From Paulownia fortunei (taxonomy: Eukaryota > Streptophyta > Magnoliopsida > Lamiales > Paulowniaceae): a stretch of 64,000 bases of DNA. The position numbers and the translations under genes are program-made. The stretch covers positions 10,806,716 through 10,870,715 of the forward strand of contig CM033120.1 in assembly GCA_019321725.1 (NCBI GenBank), in the 5' to 3' direction. Every line of letters begins with the position of its first letter. The stretch's first letter is position 1. The notes under the pieces were generated by a model that did not search any database, was not told the DNA's origin, and saw only the letters and a list, made by a program, of their open reading frames with translations. This document shows positions 47,240 to 58,972 of this stretch, piece after piece.

Positions 47240-48010
47240 ACCCATTGTTGCAAGATCGAGGGCAATAGCGATCCCTTCTTTATGTAGCTTTCCTTTCTGA
47301 TTGTGCGACAAATTCTTTCAAATATCCTTATCAGATAAGCCTTTCAATATAATGGAACTAATAACAGTCATTCGTGTCTGGCCTTGGTCTTGATCGTTAG
47401 TCTCATCTTCGTTAGCCATTGCAATATGTTCCAATTTTCTATGGCCATCAGCGCATGTACACGAGAGGTGTTCAAGGGCATATAATCGTGGAATTTCCTG
47501 AAGGGAGATCTGGGGGGCCTTAAGATTGCGATCTTTTTCAGATCGCAGTTGGTGCCCCTCTTTCGATTCCCTCCTTTCACGAGCACCTTTAATATTCCTA
47601 TTCCATTCTTGATCCTTTACTGCATTCATCTTTTCTTCATGTATTTATTGTTGCTCATCGATCTCCATAACTTGTTCCACTTCGGATGGTGGCTCTCTGG
47701 CTAATGCTAATGCTAAAGGACATTTCTTCAACCTAAGGATGAGGATGCTGATCATCATATCGATTCTCAAATCTTGAAATTCTAGTACTTAATTGTTGAA
47801 TATGTTAATGAAATTGCTTTAGTTTCATCGTCCTCTTGCATGATAGTGAACAAGTAGGTAGTGGAACAGGAACTTCTTGGCCAACTGTTTGTATGAGATA
47901 ACAATTCCCATTGGCAAGCTTGTAACCTATTCTGGCGCCCGACCGGTGAGAGTGGTAATGAATATCCTTGCATTGATGCGGGCACAACTACATCACATGC
48001 TCAAATATAG
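47240..48010 (-). pseudogene. gag fragment of the outer gypsy element (C-terminal side), interrupted by the inner element
   Basis: On the minus strand this resembles gag of the inner element (about 59780-60565): both share the words TAAGCCTTTCAAT/TAGCCTTTCAATT at the left and the region around 47880-48010 aligns base for base with about 60440-60565. It stops exactly at the inner LTR (48011) and continues at 61643. It carries frameshifts and a deletion that removes the zinc-knuckle segment, so it is dead. Left of 47240 the element is lost. Confidence 0.8.
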
Positions 48011-48428
48011 TGATTTATATGTAAAATTAGTGTACCTGAGTTCGGGAGGACCTGAAAGAGAGACACGTTAGGCTAGCTAGGGTGGCCCCCCAGCTAAAAC
48101 TCTCCGATGCTTAAGTTAGTTAGGTCTTGAGGTCAAAAGGAACTAGTAAGCAATCTGAGTGAATGATGTAAAAGTTACCTTATGAAACCTGTGCACCGGG
48201 TATTTATACTGATCGGTTCCCCTAAGTCGTACAGGCTAGGGTCCAGATGTTATAATCAGATTGACTGACACGTCTCATCGGTCCACTTCATCGATGGTTG
48301 GGAGATTGGGTTGTCCCGAACTCAATACTGGGTCGGGTCGAGATGAAAAACACGTGGATCTTTGGGTATTTTTGGTATTTTAATGATATTTCAAGGGCAC
48401 TAATGTTATTTTAATGTTTGGTACATCA
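48011..48428 (-). repeat. 3' LTR of the inner Tat-like element, 418 bp
   Basis: Starts TGATTTATATG and ends GTACATCA on the plus strand, matching 61182-61637 throughout. It lacks about 35 bp that the other LTR has near 61217-61252, apparently a deletion between repeated GAGTT-G words. Outside end abuts TATAG. Many differences from the other LTR are C/T or G/A changes, as expected from methylated cytosine decay. Confidence 0.92.
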
Positions 48429-48445
48429 TTACTCCCCCAGCTTTT
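48429..48445 (-). other. polypurine tract of the inner element
   Basis: On the minus strand AGCTGGGGGAGTAA directly precedes the LTR's TGATGTACC. This is the normal site for priming plus-strand DNA synthesis and confirms that the element reads on the minus strand. Confidence 0.8.
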
Positions 48446-50452
48446 TGTGCATTTATGTAGGAAAAGTTGATTTGGACCGTCCATTTGAACTGATGTCTCA
48501 TCCTGACTGTTCGTTTTGAACTGGTGCTTTCATCATATCAGTTCATTTTGAATTGGTGTTTCATCCTGACCATCCGTCTGAATTATCTCCTCTATATATA
48601 TACTCTCGGGTTCTTGCCACTCATTTTCACCATCTTACCCAGGATAAAACGAACTCTCGGATCGGAGTGAACTCGAGCTTTATTTTCGGCGTATTTTCCA
48701 GAGATGAAGTTTTGAGGTAGCTTTCTTGACGAGTTCTTGAGTTTTTTTCCTTTATATTTTTCTCTACTTGTTATTCTAGCATTGCTTTTTCCCTCTTGTA
48801 ATAATGTCGACCCAACATTCTAAATGAATTTTTTTTGATTCTGACACGAGCTCTGGTAAATCGAGCTCGAACTCAAGTTCGAGCTCCGGGGACATTATTG
48901 GTCCCCAAGAAACTCTGATAAGTTCCCCTCAACTCGAGGTTGTCCCCCGAGAAGGGACTATTGAGGGTGAGGGATCAAACCAAGACGCCTACCAAAAGGA
49001 CCCAAACTTATAATTTACTGCCCCTTGGGCTTTGATTAGGTCCACTGTTCAAGAGATCGAGGTCGCCCGAATTAGGCATAGATTTTTTATCCCGAATGAC
49101 TTCAAAGTAATAATTTTTGGTCGTAGAGATAGGATTGATGAACCGCCTCCAAGGCGCCTAGCCTTTCACATTACTAGTTTAGAAGTTGGTCTTAGGTTCT
49201 CTTTATTCCATTTGATAGAGGATATTCTTACTGGCTTCAATGTATGCCCAGCTCAGCTTCTGCCGAACTCTTTTCGACACATACTAGGCTTCATTATTTT
49301 AATGCATTATTTTCGCCAAGAACCTTCATTCACACATTTCTGTCATTTACATTCTATCAACTCTTCCCCTAAAACCAGAGAAAAAGGATTTTTTTACCTA
49401 ACTCCGAAGCCCAATCGTAAGATGTTGAATCACTTGCCTTCTTCCTTAGGTCCTTGGAAAGATAAATTTATTTACCTTAGGGCCCCTAAATATAGGCCCT
49501 GGAGGATTCCTCATCAATGGAGAGTCTCCCGATCGGGTCGGAATTTAGGCCCTATTTCCTGGGATGATGACTTCCTACCTAACCAGCTCATTAGAACTTG
49601 GTATGAAGCTCTAGACCTTCTTAGTAAGGAAGTCTATGCCTTGGCTGATCTCAGCCTTGCCCCTATCCAAGCATCTCGAACTTTCGATAATTCTCTTTCA
49701 CTTCATTTTCCCCGAACTCGAACTCAGCATTCTAATCTATATTTATTTTTTGTTTCTCAGAAATGGCAGGGAGTGCATCTATGGTTGCTAAGGCTATGCA
49801 GGAGCAAAATGAAGCTCTTTTAGCTCGAGCTCGCCCTATCGTTCCCCCATTGCCTGTGCCAGGGCCGGCCACTTTATCTACCATTGCCCTTTCGGGCTCC
49901 ACCGAGGTTGTCCCCCTCACTTCGACTCCTACTTTTACTCACGAATCACCTGCTGAGGCGATAGTTCAAGGTCCTGTTGATAAGCCCTCCAGTCCTTCCA
50001 GACATTCGAAGAAAGATAAAGGGAAGGACAAGGGGTCGGGCAGTGGTGCTAGTGCTTCCAAAGAAAAAGAGCCCATGGACGAAGATAGGGGCCACAAGAG
50101 CTCCAAGAGCAAGGGCAAGAGTTCGAGAGATTAAGACTCTCACAGTAGCAGGTCTAGCAAACGTGCTCGTAGCAAAGATAGGCTTAGTTCTTTCAAAGTC
50201 GAGCAGATGCTTCTATGGCTGGAAAAAAGGAGCAACTACTAACCTAAATGTGCGAGAAGCAATCTTTACTTTCCAGCAGCCTACCGGCTCTTCCACTCCT
50301 CGGGTCGCTTCTGCTTGGAATATTACCTTAGATAGCTCTGTGTTGAAGTCCCAAGCTGGAGGGGACTCATTTGAGCTATACAAGCATACTCTACTCCCTA
50401 TAGACCAGTTCAGGCTCGTGAGTCTACCCTTAGCTCAATTGGAGGCTGCAAC

Positions 50453-51570
50453 TAGACCTGACCACGGTTCAGGAACCGCCGGTTACGGTTCGGAACCGCC
50501 GGTTCCACGATTCAAGAAAATCTCGACCCTTAACCTTAACCGTCAAGGCCGGTTACGGTCCGGGTTCTGGAATCGCCGGTTCCGGTTCCGGTTACGGTTC
50601 CGGTTAACCACCGGTTCCGGTTCCGGTTCCAACCCTTATATTTTATTTTATTTTTAAAATTTTTTTAAACTTAAATTTGCGAAAAATATTATTACTTTTT
50701 GAACTTAATGAAAAAAAATAAACTTAAATTTGAAAAAAAAATAACTAAAATTTAAGCATATGATCCAAAACAAAAGTGACTAAATTAATTTATAAAAATT
50801 CTAAAAAATAATTTTTTCATTTACACTGTATTGATAAAACACAATTTAATAAATTTTAGTTTTTGGAGTTAATATTATCATATAAAATCGATTAAACATT
50901 ACAATAATTTAATAATATTAAATGAAAAGTTGGGAAATAAACAGTAGATATTGTAAAGTAACATTATTAAATATTTTTAAAAAATTACAAATTTACTTAT
51001 TATTAAAATAATTATAAAGTAGCATAATTAGATAATTTCCAAAACTTTATTTATGATTAAGATGAAATGTAGAATGCTTAAATATAGGACTTGATTTGTA
51101 ATTTGGTGAAACTAATTAATTAAATTTAAAAAAGAATACAACACCAATTATATTAATTTTCAGAAACAAGACAAGTAATTTGAGGGGAAAAAAATGAAAA
51201 AAACAAATCACGAGACTTATTTATGCACTTATTCAAAATTATAAACATATGGTTCATTAGCTTAGTTGGTTAGAGTGTTCTATTAATAGTTTGGAGGTCA
51301 CAAGTTCAAAACCTATATAATACACTTTTACACTATTTTGATAAAAAAAAAAAAAATTAAAAACCGCCGGGTCGGGCCCGGCGGTTCCGGCCCGTGGAAC
51401 CGCCGGGTCCAACCCGACGGTTTACGGATTAGATGAACCGTAACCGGCCCGTGAACTCACGGCCGGTTCACGGTTCTGACCCGTGAACCGTGGTCAACGG
51501 GTTCTGACCCGTTGACCACGGTCCGGTCACGGGCCGGATCCGGTTTGGACCCGGCCCGTGGTCGGGTCTA
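50453..51570. mobile_element. non-autonomous hAT element, 1118 bp, nested in the antisense ORF
   Basis: Left end TAGACCTGACCACGG, right end (other strand) TAGACCCGACCACGG, one mismatch in 15. The flanks repeat GCTGCAAC at 50445-50452 and 51571-51578, a perfect 8-bp duplication. Both ends are GC-rich with repeated GGTTCCGG/CCGGTTC and CCGTGGTC words, typical hAT subterminal repeats; the centre is AT-rich and has no transposase. Confidence 0.9.
51251..51320 (+). other. tRNA-Ile(AAU)-like sequence inside the hAT element
   Basis: The first 67 bases align with plant tRNA-Ile: GGTTCATTAGCTTAGTTGG (acceptor/D arm with A box), TTAATAG at the anticodon loop with AAT in the anticodon place, AGGTC variable loop, and AGTTCAAAACC (B box). 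The acceptor stem cannot pair (5' GGTTCAT against 3' ATATAAT), so this is a decayed tRNA-derived block, not a tRNA gene. Confidence 0.7.
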
Positions 51571-52730
51571 GCTGCAACTGCTCATCATTCTATGGTGGTA
51601 AGTCTTATTTCCTCAATGTTTTGTCAAGTGTTTGAGTTCCACTATTTATCTAACGCATTCCACTTCCTTTTTTTTTTTTTTGTAGAATAATGCTATAATC
51701 CACCAGCTGACCTTGTGAGCTGTCCATTGGAGACATGAATGGCGCTCATGTGAGGATAGGATCAAAGATGCCATGGAGAAACTTCAGACTTCTGAGAAGG
51801 AGAGATCTAGAGCAGATGAGAGAGTTCAAATTGAGCTCGGTGAGGAGATTACCAAATTGAAGCAAGACTTAAAGAGTGCCTAGCTTAAAAATCAAGAACT
51901 ATATGGGGCTCTTAGCGAGACCAAGGCTCGAGCTAAGAAAGTTGAATCTGACCTCATTCGTGAACGCCAAGAATCTTTTGATTCGGGTCGTATGGCAGGT
52001 CGTCAAGAGTACATAGTTTCTAACGAATACCAATCTACAATGCAGAAAACATGTTTGGAAGGTGCTCGGCCTTTATGAATTCAAACTCTTTTGCGACCAT
52101 CGTAGCTTATAAGGCTGCTGTGTATGAGTTCACTAGGTTCACCAAGTGCCAAACTCAAGCCTCTAAGCTAGGAGCCTTTATGGAGGGATTTGATCCTGCT
52201 CGTCTCGATCCCTTTAAAAATGAAAACCTCGAAGAGCTTGTGAACTCTCACTTTTTACTTTTTTGACTTCAAGGTCTGTTAGCTAGGGCATTTTTTGTAC
52301 ATGACCTTATATATGGTGGGATCTGAAGCAGCTGCGATCTACTGGACTTTATTTATTTGATGATTCTATCATCATCTCTTTTTCTTTTTTTTTTGAAGTC
52401 TCGGACTTGTATATTTTCTATTTTGAAGTAAATAGCAATTCGATTGATTTCATGCATAGTTTTCTTATTTTCTTTGACCTCAATACATTCATATATGTAG
52501 TACTGTGTAGCTTCCTTGTAGTCTACAACTGAGTAACTAGATATGCAGTGCACTTTTAAATTTAAGTGACTCATAAAGTAAATTAACTAACCTTAGATCG
52601 TTGTTTTTAAATTACTGCGATTTCATCAAGGTTGTTTATGCGTCCTGATCTTCCTCAGATCGCTCTGACCTCAGTGATTTTCCTCAGAATGCTTGTAGTT
52701 CTTTTGCCATGATTTTTTTTAGATCGATTT

Positions 52731-53440
52731 GGCTTCTACATTTATAATTTTTGTGAGATCATATTTTCTTCATAGTCATGATCTTTTTCCGATTATTTCG
52801 GTTTTCTTGTTTACAATTTTCGTGAGATCGTATTTTCTTCATGGTTATGATCTTTTTCAGATCGTTTTAACCTCTTCGCTTACAATCTTCATGAGATTGT
52901 ATTTTCTTCATGGCCACAATCTTTTTCAGATTATTTTGGCTTCTTCGCTTACAATCTTCATGATATTGTATTTTCTTCATGGTCACGATCTTTTTCAGAT
53001 TGTTTTAACCTCTTCACTTACAATCTTCATGAGATCATATTATCTTCATGGCCATAATATTTTTTAGATTATTTTGGCTTCCTCGTTTACAATCTTCATG
53101 AGATTGTATTTTTTTCTTGGTTGCAATTTTTTTCAGATCGTTTTGACCTCTTCACTTACAATCTTCATGAGATCGTATTGTCTTCATGGCCACATTCTTT
53201 TTCATATTATTTTGGCTTCCTCGCTTACAATTTTCATAAGATCGTATCATCTTCTTGGTCGAGATCTTTTTCAGATCGTTTTGATCTCTCCGCTTACAAT
53301 CTTCATGAGATCGTATTATCTTCATGACCACAATCTTTTTCAAATTGTTTTGGCTTCCTCGCTTACAATCTTCATGAGATCGTATTATCTTCATGGCCAC
53401 AATTCTTTTTAGATTGTTTTAACTTCCTTGCTTGCATTAT
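52731..53440. repeat. 69-bp tandem repeat array, about 10 units, with 138-bp dimer pattern
   Basis: Units start at 52731 and every 69 bp to 53352, with a partial unit at 53421. Each contains CTTACAATCTTCATGAGAT and a CATGG-CA-AATCTTTTTCAGAT block. From the second unit on, units alternate between AACCTCTTC and GGCTTCCTC at the start. The length is a multiple of three, so several frames stay open and give repeat-encoded ORFs with no likely biological meaning. The array lies between integrase and the opposite-strand ORF. Confidence 0.92.
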
Positions 53441-53569
53441 TTACTTGGTTTTGTAGACTAGTAAAACAAGAGTATGTGGAAATAGATAATTCTTTCATTT
53501 AATATAAGATCATTATGTACACAAAAATATGATCAATATGAAAGAGAATCATATACAGTATTGCCAAGC

Positions 53570-56500
53570 TTACGCATAGAACCTCCTTAGGTTATGAATG
53601 TTCCAAGGTCGTAGAAGCTCATTGCCTTGCATATCCTGCAGCTTGTAGGTTTTCCTCTTCAAAATTCTTATCACCTTGAAAGGACATTCCCAGTTCGGGT
53701 CTAACTTCCCTACATGCTTCGAAACTTCTACTTTTTTTAATAACAAGTCATTAAGCTGGAAATGTCTTTTCTGCACCTTCTTGTTGTATGCATTCTGCAT
53801 CCGGCTTTTAGTTGCTTGTATCTAGATAAAAGTGTTGGGTTCGCTATAATCGCAGGGGTATACGCAGCGAAAAATTAAATTTTTTATCAAACATAAATTT
53901 AACCCCTTTGATTCGAAAGCGATTTTAACGATCGCGCTTATTCAAGTGAATATATAAATAAATATAAAATCGGATTATATCTTTCGTGCACTCCTGTTGT
54001 TGTAGGGAATGAAGCAATCAATTGCTTATCCTGGACTATCAGAATTCGCAGGGATCCAAGTGTCTCCCCTCTATCAGGTCCATGATACGAAAAGCAACAC
54101 CAATCAAAAGGATTCGCTAGTATCCTTTTAATTGTTTACTAATCTAGAACCGGAGTATATTTTCAAGAACAATAATATGAAGAGAATAACAAGAAACTGA
54201 TTTTCTTTTTCTTTATTTTCTTTTCTTAGAGAGTAAAAATAGAAGACTTTTAAACAAAATAATTTTTTGCTCAATTTTTTTTTGAATTGATTATGTAATT
54301 TTCATCCCTCATATTTATAGGGCTGAAAATTTTAATCCTTTTTCAACTCTTGGAAAGTTTTTTAATTTTGAACTACTTCAAAACCTTATCTTGAAAGGAT
54401 TCCAAATCTTTCAAGAACTCTTCTCTTTTCTCTCTCCTATTGTATGTGGACTAATTTGATACTACATTAATCATCAAAATTATCTACATACATTATTGAT
54501 ATTAATTTGAACTCTTCAAATAATATCAAGATGTAATATATATATACTATAATTATATTAAATCTTAGTGGCTTATTTTATCCCATAAAATTGATCACTA
54601 TATTTATTTATCTATAAATATATTAATTTAAATAAATCATATTTATTTAATTTATTCTCTTTATACTTTAGTGGGCTTCTTAAGTGATCCACATTTATTT
54701 TGGGTTTGGGCTCAAAAATCCCCAAATCAATTCAATTGATTCAATCCCAATTTAATCAATCCAATTGATTAATTTAATTTACTCCAATTGGGCTTCCTTA
54801 TCAAATTAGGTCCAATTAAATAATCAAATTACTTAATTGAATAATAATTTAACTATTAAATTAAATAGAACCCTTAATTAATTATTTGATCAGTATTAAT
54901 TAATTAATTTCCAACCATTGGATAAAATCTAAAATTAAAAATGTTACTTTCCATAAAGATGTGTGACCCTCTTAGGTTCACTACTAAGCTAGTAGTGGGT
55001 TTGCAACATTTGCAACTTATGAATAACAATTATTCCAATTAATTAATTCGCTTGGAATCAACTCCTTAATTCCAAGAACCTCACTATCCATGAAAACACC
55101 TAGCAAGTAATCATGGCAAACTAGTCTTAGGTGAAATAGCGAGTAAACCTATTTTAGTTGTGAGTACCATACACGTACGGTCCTTTCGATAGCTAATCTC
55201 CTGATTGAATGTAAGGCATTGATTATAAGTCGAAACCCTAAATGATTCAATTGCTGTGATCCCATTTCAAGTTCCAATGATTCTTGATGAATCACAATTC
55301 ATTCTGCCTTGGCCAAGGTCTTTGAATCACAAACTATGAAAATACAGAAGATTTTTTTGTTTAAAAAGACAAGTGTCGAATTCTATGTTGGCCACTGACA
55401 AACCTCCATGCACACTAGTGCAACACCCAACATACCCCCTTTGTGATTGTCATGCAATCAGAAGATATATCAAAGTGCTGTAGGATGCACACAAGGCTAC
55501 CATCGTGCCTCAAGTGTGAGGACTAGTCGCGTACTATCGCAACACAAAAATTCTTATTTCGACGGGCAAAGCCTCCAACTAAGAATTTCTTGCGGGCCAT
55601 ATTCAGTGTACTTGTTCCCTAACAAGCACCCACATACATGCACTTACGTCTCTACGCTAATGTCAATGGAATGTGATATCCTCGTCTCACGAGCATGCAT
55701 TATATGTACGAGTCTTACTGAGCTATTTGATGTCCCATCTCAAAAAGCTCTCGACTCAAAACTTATTTAAGACCAAAGCCTTAGAGGCATATTCCATGAT
55801 CGCCATCATAAGCGCGACCATGCCCCGTAGCTAAATTTGGTCTAAGGACTTTATCTAATGTGCAGAAATAAAAAATACAAGATATAAGATAAAGAAAATG
55901 CCTTTTTATTAATATGATTCCCAATAAGATTGTCTTTACAAAAGCAAAAGAGTATAATACACCCAATCTAATTGGGGCGTGGGCATCCTACTCTAACAAA
56001 AAGCTCGATCCCTCTTACCATCAATGAGTTCCAAAGCAAGCTCCCGTGCTAGGCAATTTACCTCTGGATCATATTGCGCGACTCTGTGTGAAGTTTTCCC
56101 AATCTCCACCGGGATCACTGCTTTTGAGCCATATACTAAAACCAAAAGGAGTTTCTTTTGTGGCAATTCTTGGGGTCGTGCGGTATGCCCATAAGACCCA
56201 TGGAGGTTCTTCTACCCAATAACATTTCACCCCTTCTAGGCGTGATTTCAGATGTTGTAGTATAATTCTATTTGCAACGTCTGTCTGTCCATTTGCTTGT
56301 GGATTTCCACGGCTATGAAGTTCTATTGAATTTTAATTTCCTCGCACCACGCCCAAACCTTCTTACCTTGAAACTGAGTCCCATTGTCAGATATTAGAAC
56401 TCTTGGAGCCCCGAACCAGCACATAATATTTTTCCATAAAATATTCATAACCTCATTTTCGGTTATTTTAGTTACTGCCTTTGTCTCTATCTATTTTGAG

Positions 56501-57110
56501 AAATATTCAACTACCATGATTATGAATTTTTTTTAGCTCTAGCTGGAGGGAAGAGCCCCAGAATATCTATCCCCCATTAGTCAAAAGGGCATGAGATCGG
56601 TATAGTTTCCATTGGGGCTGCGGATTAATGGGTTAAGTTTGCGTGGAATTGGCACTTCTCACACCTCTTAGCAAACTCTAGAGCATAATTGGATAGAGTT
56701 GGCCAAAAATAACCTTGGTGTAGAATTTTTTAGGCTAATGATCAACCACCTGAATAATTTCCGTAGCTCCCTTCATAAATTTCTCTCATCACATATGTGC
56801 TATATCGGGACCTACGCATTTTAGTAGTGGTCCTCCAAATAACCTCTTATACACTTCACCATCTATCATTTGGAAGCAGGCCGCCCTTGCCGACAAACGT
56901 CTAGCTTCAATAGGATCTGCTGGTAGGGCTCCTGAGTATTCTTTCAATCCATCCATCCAATCTTCCGGAGTTGTTATTTGGAGGATTAGACCTTTCTTAA
57001 GATATAGTTCTACCGTACCTCTTTTCGCTCCGATCCCCGATTGCTTTGCTAATAAGCAATCACCTTTATTGAATTAATGCCTGATGCCGCACTTGCAAAC
57101 CTCGCCAGAG
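53570..57110 (-). pseudogene. integrase of the inner element, split by the solo LTR and broken
   Basis: On the minus strand: zinc-binding part (WPTLSNYALEFAKRCEKCQF, about 56630-56715), core with VVEYFSK (about 56500), DNGTQFQG (about 56385) and TDVANRI (about 56280), then VYGSKAVIPVEIGK and RVAQYDPEVNCLAREL (56035-56135), and after the solo LTR the C-terminal part 53570-53800 (KLDPNWECPFKVI...YKLQDMQGNELLRPWNIHNL). Stops and frameshifts interrupt it. The solo LTR sits 30-35 codons before the C-terminal part. Confidence 0.85.
53833..55998 (-). mobile_element. solo LTR, 2166 bp, inserted in the integrase, target duplication AAAAG
   Basis: Minus-strand ends are TGTTAGAGTAGG and ...CGAACCCAACA (TG...CA). 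The flanks carry AAAAG at 53828-53832 and 55999-56003. No internal domain, PBS or second LTR copy was found, so this is a single LTR left by recombination of a full element. Plus-strand (reversed) ORF 55447-55770 is incidental. Superfamily is not decided; the long LTR and the 3' end TGCGTATACCCCTGCGA recall some Ty1/copia LTRs. Confidence 0.88.
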
Positions 57111-57308
57111 CATCCGTTCTCTTATTCTTCGTGCGCGAGATCTGTTATAGTTGGAAATATTCAAAGTATCCTATCAAGAGTTTTACCTTTCCCAAGTACT
57201 CCACCATAGATTTATCCTTCGCTTCATAGGATCATTCTACCTGCATAGCAACCAATTAAGAATCTGTGTAAGCAACGAGACGTCTTATACTGCATTTTTA
57301 GGTCATTT

Positions 57309-57596
57309 TCAATCCTGCATTAGGGCCTCATATTCTGCCTCATTATTGGTGATCTCGAACTCCAACTTCAAAGCGACCTCGATCTCGAAAGAGTCAGGGC
57401 CTTGCAAAAAAATCCTTGCTCCTCCTCCTTCCAAGGTGGCTAACCCATCAACATGAAGCAGACATGTCTCTTCTTCCCGAGAAGCTGGTTCTATCAATGT
57501 GGCCGCACTAATGAAGTCTGCCAGGACCTGAGCCTTCACTGCAGTTCTACTATGATATTTGATATCGAACTCCCCAAGCTCAACTGACCATTTCAC
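57309..57596 (-). pseudogene. second RNase H domain of the inner element (dual RNase H)
   Basis: MKWSVELGEFDIKYHSRTAV... precedes the domain, which has HVDGLATLEGGGARI (first catalytic Asp region) and NNEAEYEAL (Glu). This is the additional archaeal-type RNase H that defines the Tat lineage, separate from the classic RNase H next to RT. Frames are broken at both sides. Confidence 0.85.
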
Positions 57597-57617
57597 GAAT
57601 TTACCTGAGACCTCTGG

Positions 57618-58972
57618 TCATCCCAAGATTTGTTTCAAAGGATGATTGGCCAACACTATGATCTCATGTGACTGAAAATACAGCCTCAATTTTCTTGCTG
57701 CAACTACCAAATCCAAAGCTAGTTTCTCAGCCTCTAGATACCTCTGCTCAGCTCCTTGCAATAGTTTGCTGACATAGTAAACTGGTCGATGGACCCCCAT
57801 CTTCTTCTTTACTAGCACTGAACCGACAACCTGAGTAGATACTGCCAAGTACAATAAAAGTGGTTCATCTTTTTCTGGTTTTGACAACAAAGGTAGATAC
57901 GTCAAGTACTGCATAAGATCTTGGAAGGCTTGCTCGCATTCATCCGTCCATTGGAAATTTTTCATATTTCTCAAGATTGTGAGAAATGGAAGGTTCCTAT
58001 TTGCCGACCTGGATATGAATTAATTCAAAGATGCTATCTTCCCCATGAGCTGTTGGACTTCTTTAATCGACCTAGGGAAGTTCATTTCGAGGATAACACT
58101 GATCTTTTCTGGGTTCTCCTCGATACCTCTCTTATTCACCATGAACCTTAGGAACTTTCCTTCTTAAACTCCAAACGTGCACTTGGCTGCATTTAATTTC
58201 ATACCATAAGCTCTCATAATTGTGAAAGCTTGCTCCAGATGTTCAAGATGATCTTCCTCCATTATACTTTTTGCCAACATATCATCAATATATACTTCCA
58301 TTATCTTACCAATCTGGTCTTTGAACCTGAGGTTCACCAACATTTGGTAAGTTGCACCTGCATTCTTCAACCCGAATGACATCACCCTATAATAATAGAC
58401 CCCCATTTCAGTTACAAAAGTTGTTTTAGTTCGATCATCTTCTGCTATGAAATTTGATGATAGCCTTGGTAAGCGTCCATCATACTTAACAATGCACATC
58501 CTGCTGTAGAGTCCACTAAAAGGTCGATCCGAGATAGTGGATAGGGGTCCTTAGGACATACTTTATTCAAATCAGTGAAATCTGTGCACATCCTCCACTT
58601 CCTAACTGTCTTTGGCACGAACACCACATTTAATAGTCAATCTGTGAACTGGATCTCCACTACATATCCCGCATCTAAAAGCTTATTGACCTCATCCTTA
58701 ATGATTCAATTCCTCTCTGCCCCAAAGCTCTGTTTTTTTTATTTTACCAGCTTGACAGAGGGATCCACGTTCAACCGGTGCACTATGACCTCTGGGTCTA
58801 TTCCTTGGAAATCTGAAGGTTTCCATGCGAATACATCCACATTCTCTTTCAAGAATTGAATGACCATCTTGTATTGCTCGGATGGTTCAATTCTGAACTC
58901 TTTTGATCTTAACTTCTTATTTGAGGCCTCTCTCATGGTCATGCCGAACTTGGTCTGAGGAGCTTGCCTCAT
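57618..58972 (-). pseudogene. reverse transcriptase and first RNase H of the inner element
   Basis: On the minus strand from 58972: EFRIEPSEQYKMVIQFL, DVFAWKPSDFQGIDPEVI, then finger/palm with WRMCTDFTDLNKVCPKD (about 58600), FGLKNAGATYQMLV, active site VYIDDMLAKS (about 58275-58300) and the connection/RNase H part 57974-57618 (LLSKPEKDEPLLLYLAVS...YYVSKLLQGAEQRYLEAEKL). Frameshifts separate the pieces. Confidence 0.88.

Larger units (their letters stand above)
48804..52265 (+). pseudogene. opposite-strand ORF of the Tat-like element: Transposase_28-like domain plus coiled coil (broken)
   Basis: The ORF opens at ATG 48804, in the same frame as the long open stretch 49032-49823, but has TGA at 48825 and TAA at 49011. 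49032-49560 carries the pattern of the 'putative gypsy type transposon' domain (Pfam Transposase_28): LEVGLRFSLFHLIEDIL, then CPAQLLPNSFRHILGF. A Ser/Pro/Lys-rich linker follows (49763-50134 in another frame after a possible 3' splice site at 49760), then, beyond the hAT insertion, a coiled coil at about 51770-51970 and a C-terminal segment to 52265. An intron at 51598-51685 (GTAAGT...TTTGTAG) is likely. It runs against gag-pol. Function is not established in the family. Confidence 0.75.

Noticed and set aside
49763..50134. 123-codon ORF as a separate gene
   Set aside because: It is the Ser/Lys/Pro-rich linker of the opposite-strand retrotransposon ORF in another frame, probably after a splice.
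51251..51320. Functional tRNA-Ile gene
   Set aside because: The acceptor stem cannot pair and the block lies inside a transposon.
52729..53412. Two 112-codon plus-strand ORFs and an 82-codon minus ORF
   Set aside because: All are readings of the 69-bp tandem array, whose length is a multiple of three; the 23-residue repeat has no independent support.
55447..55770. 107-codon plus-strand ORF
   Set aside because: It lies inside the solo LTR and has no recognisable domain.
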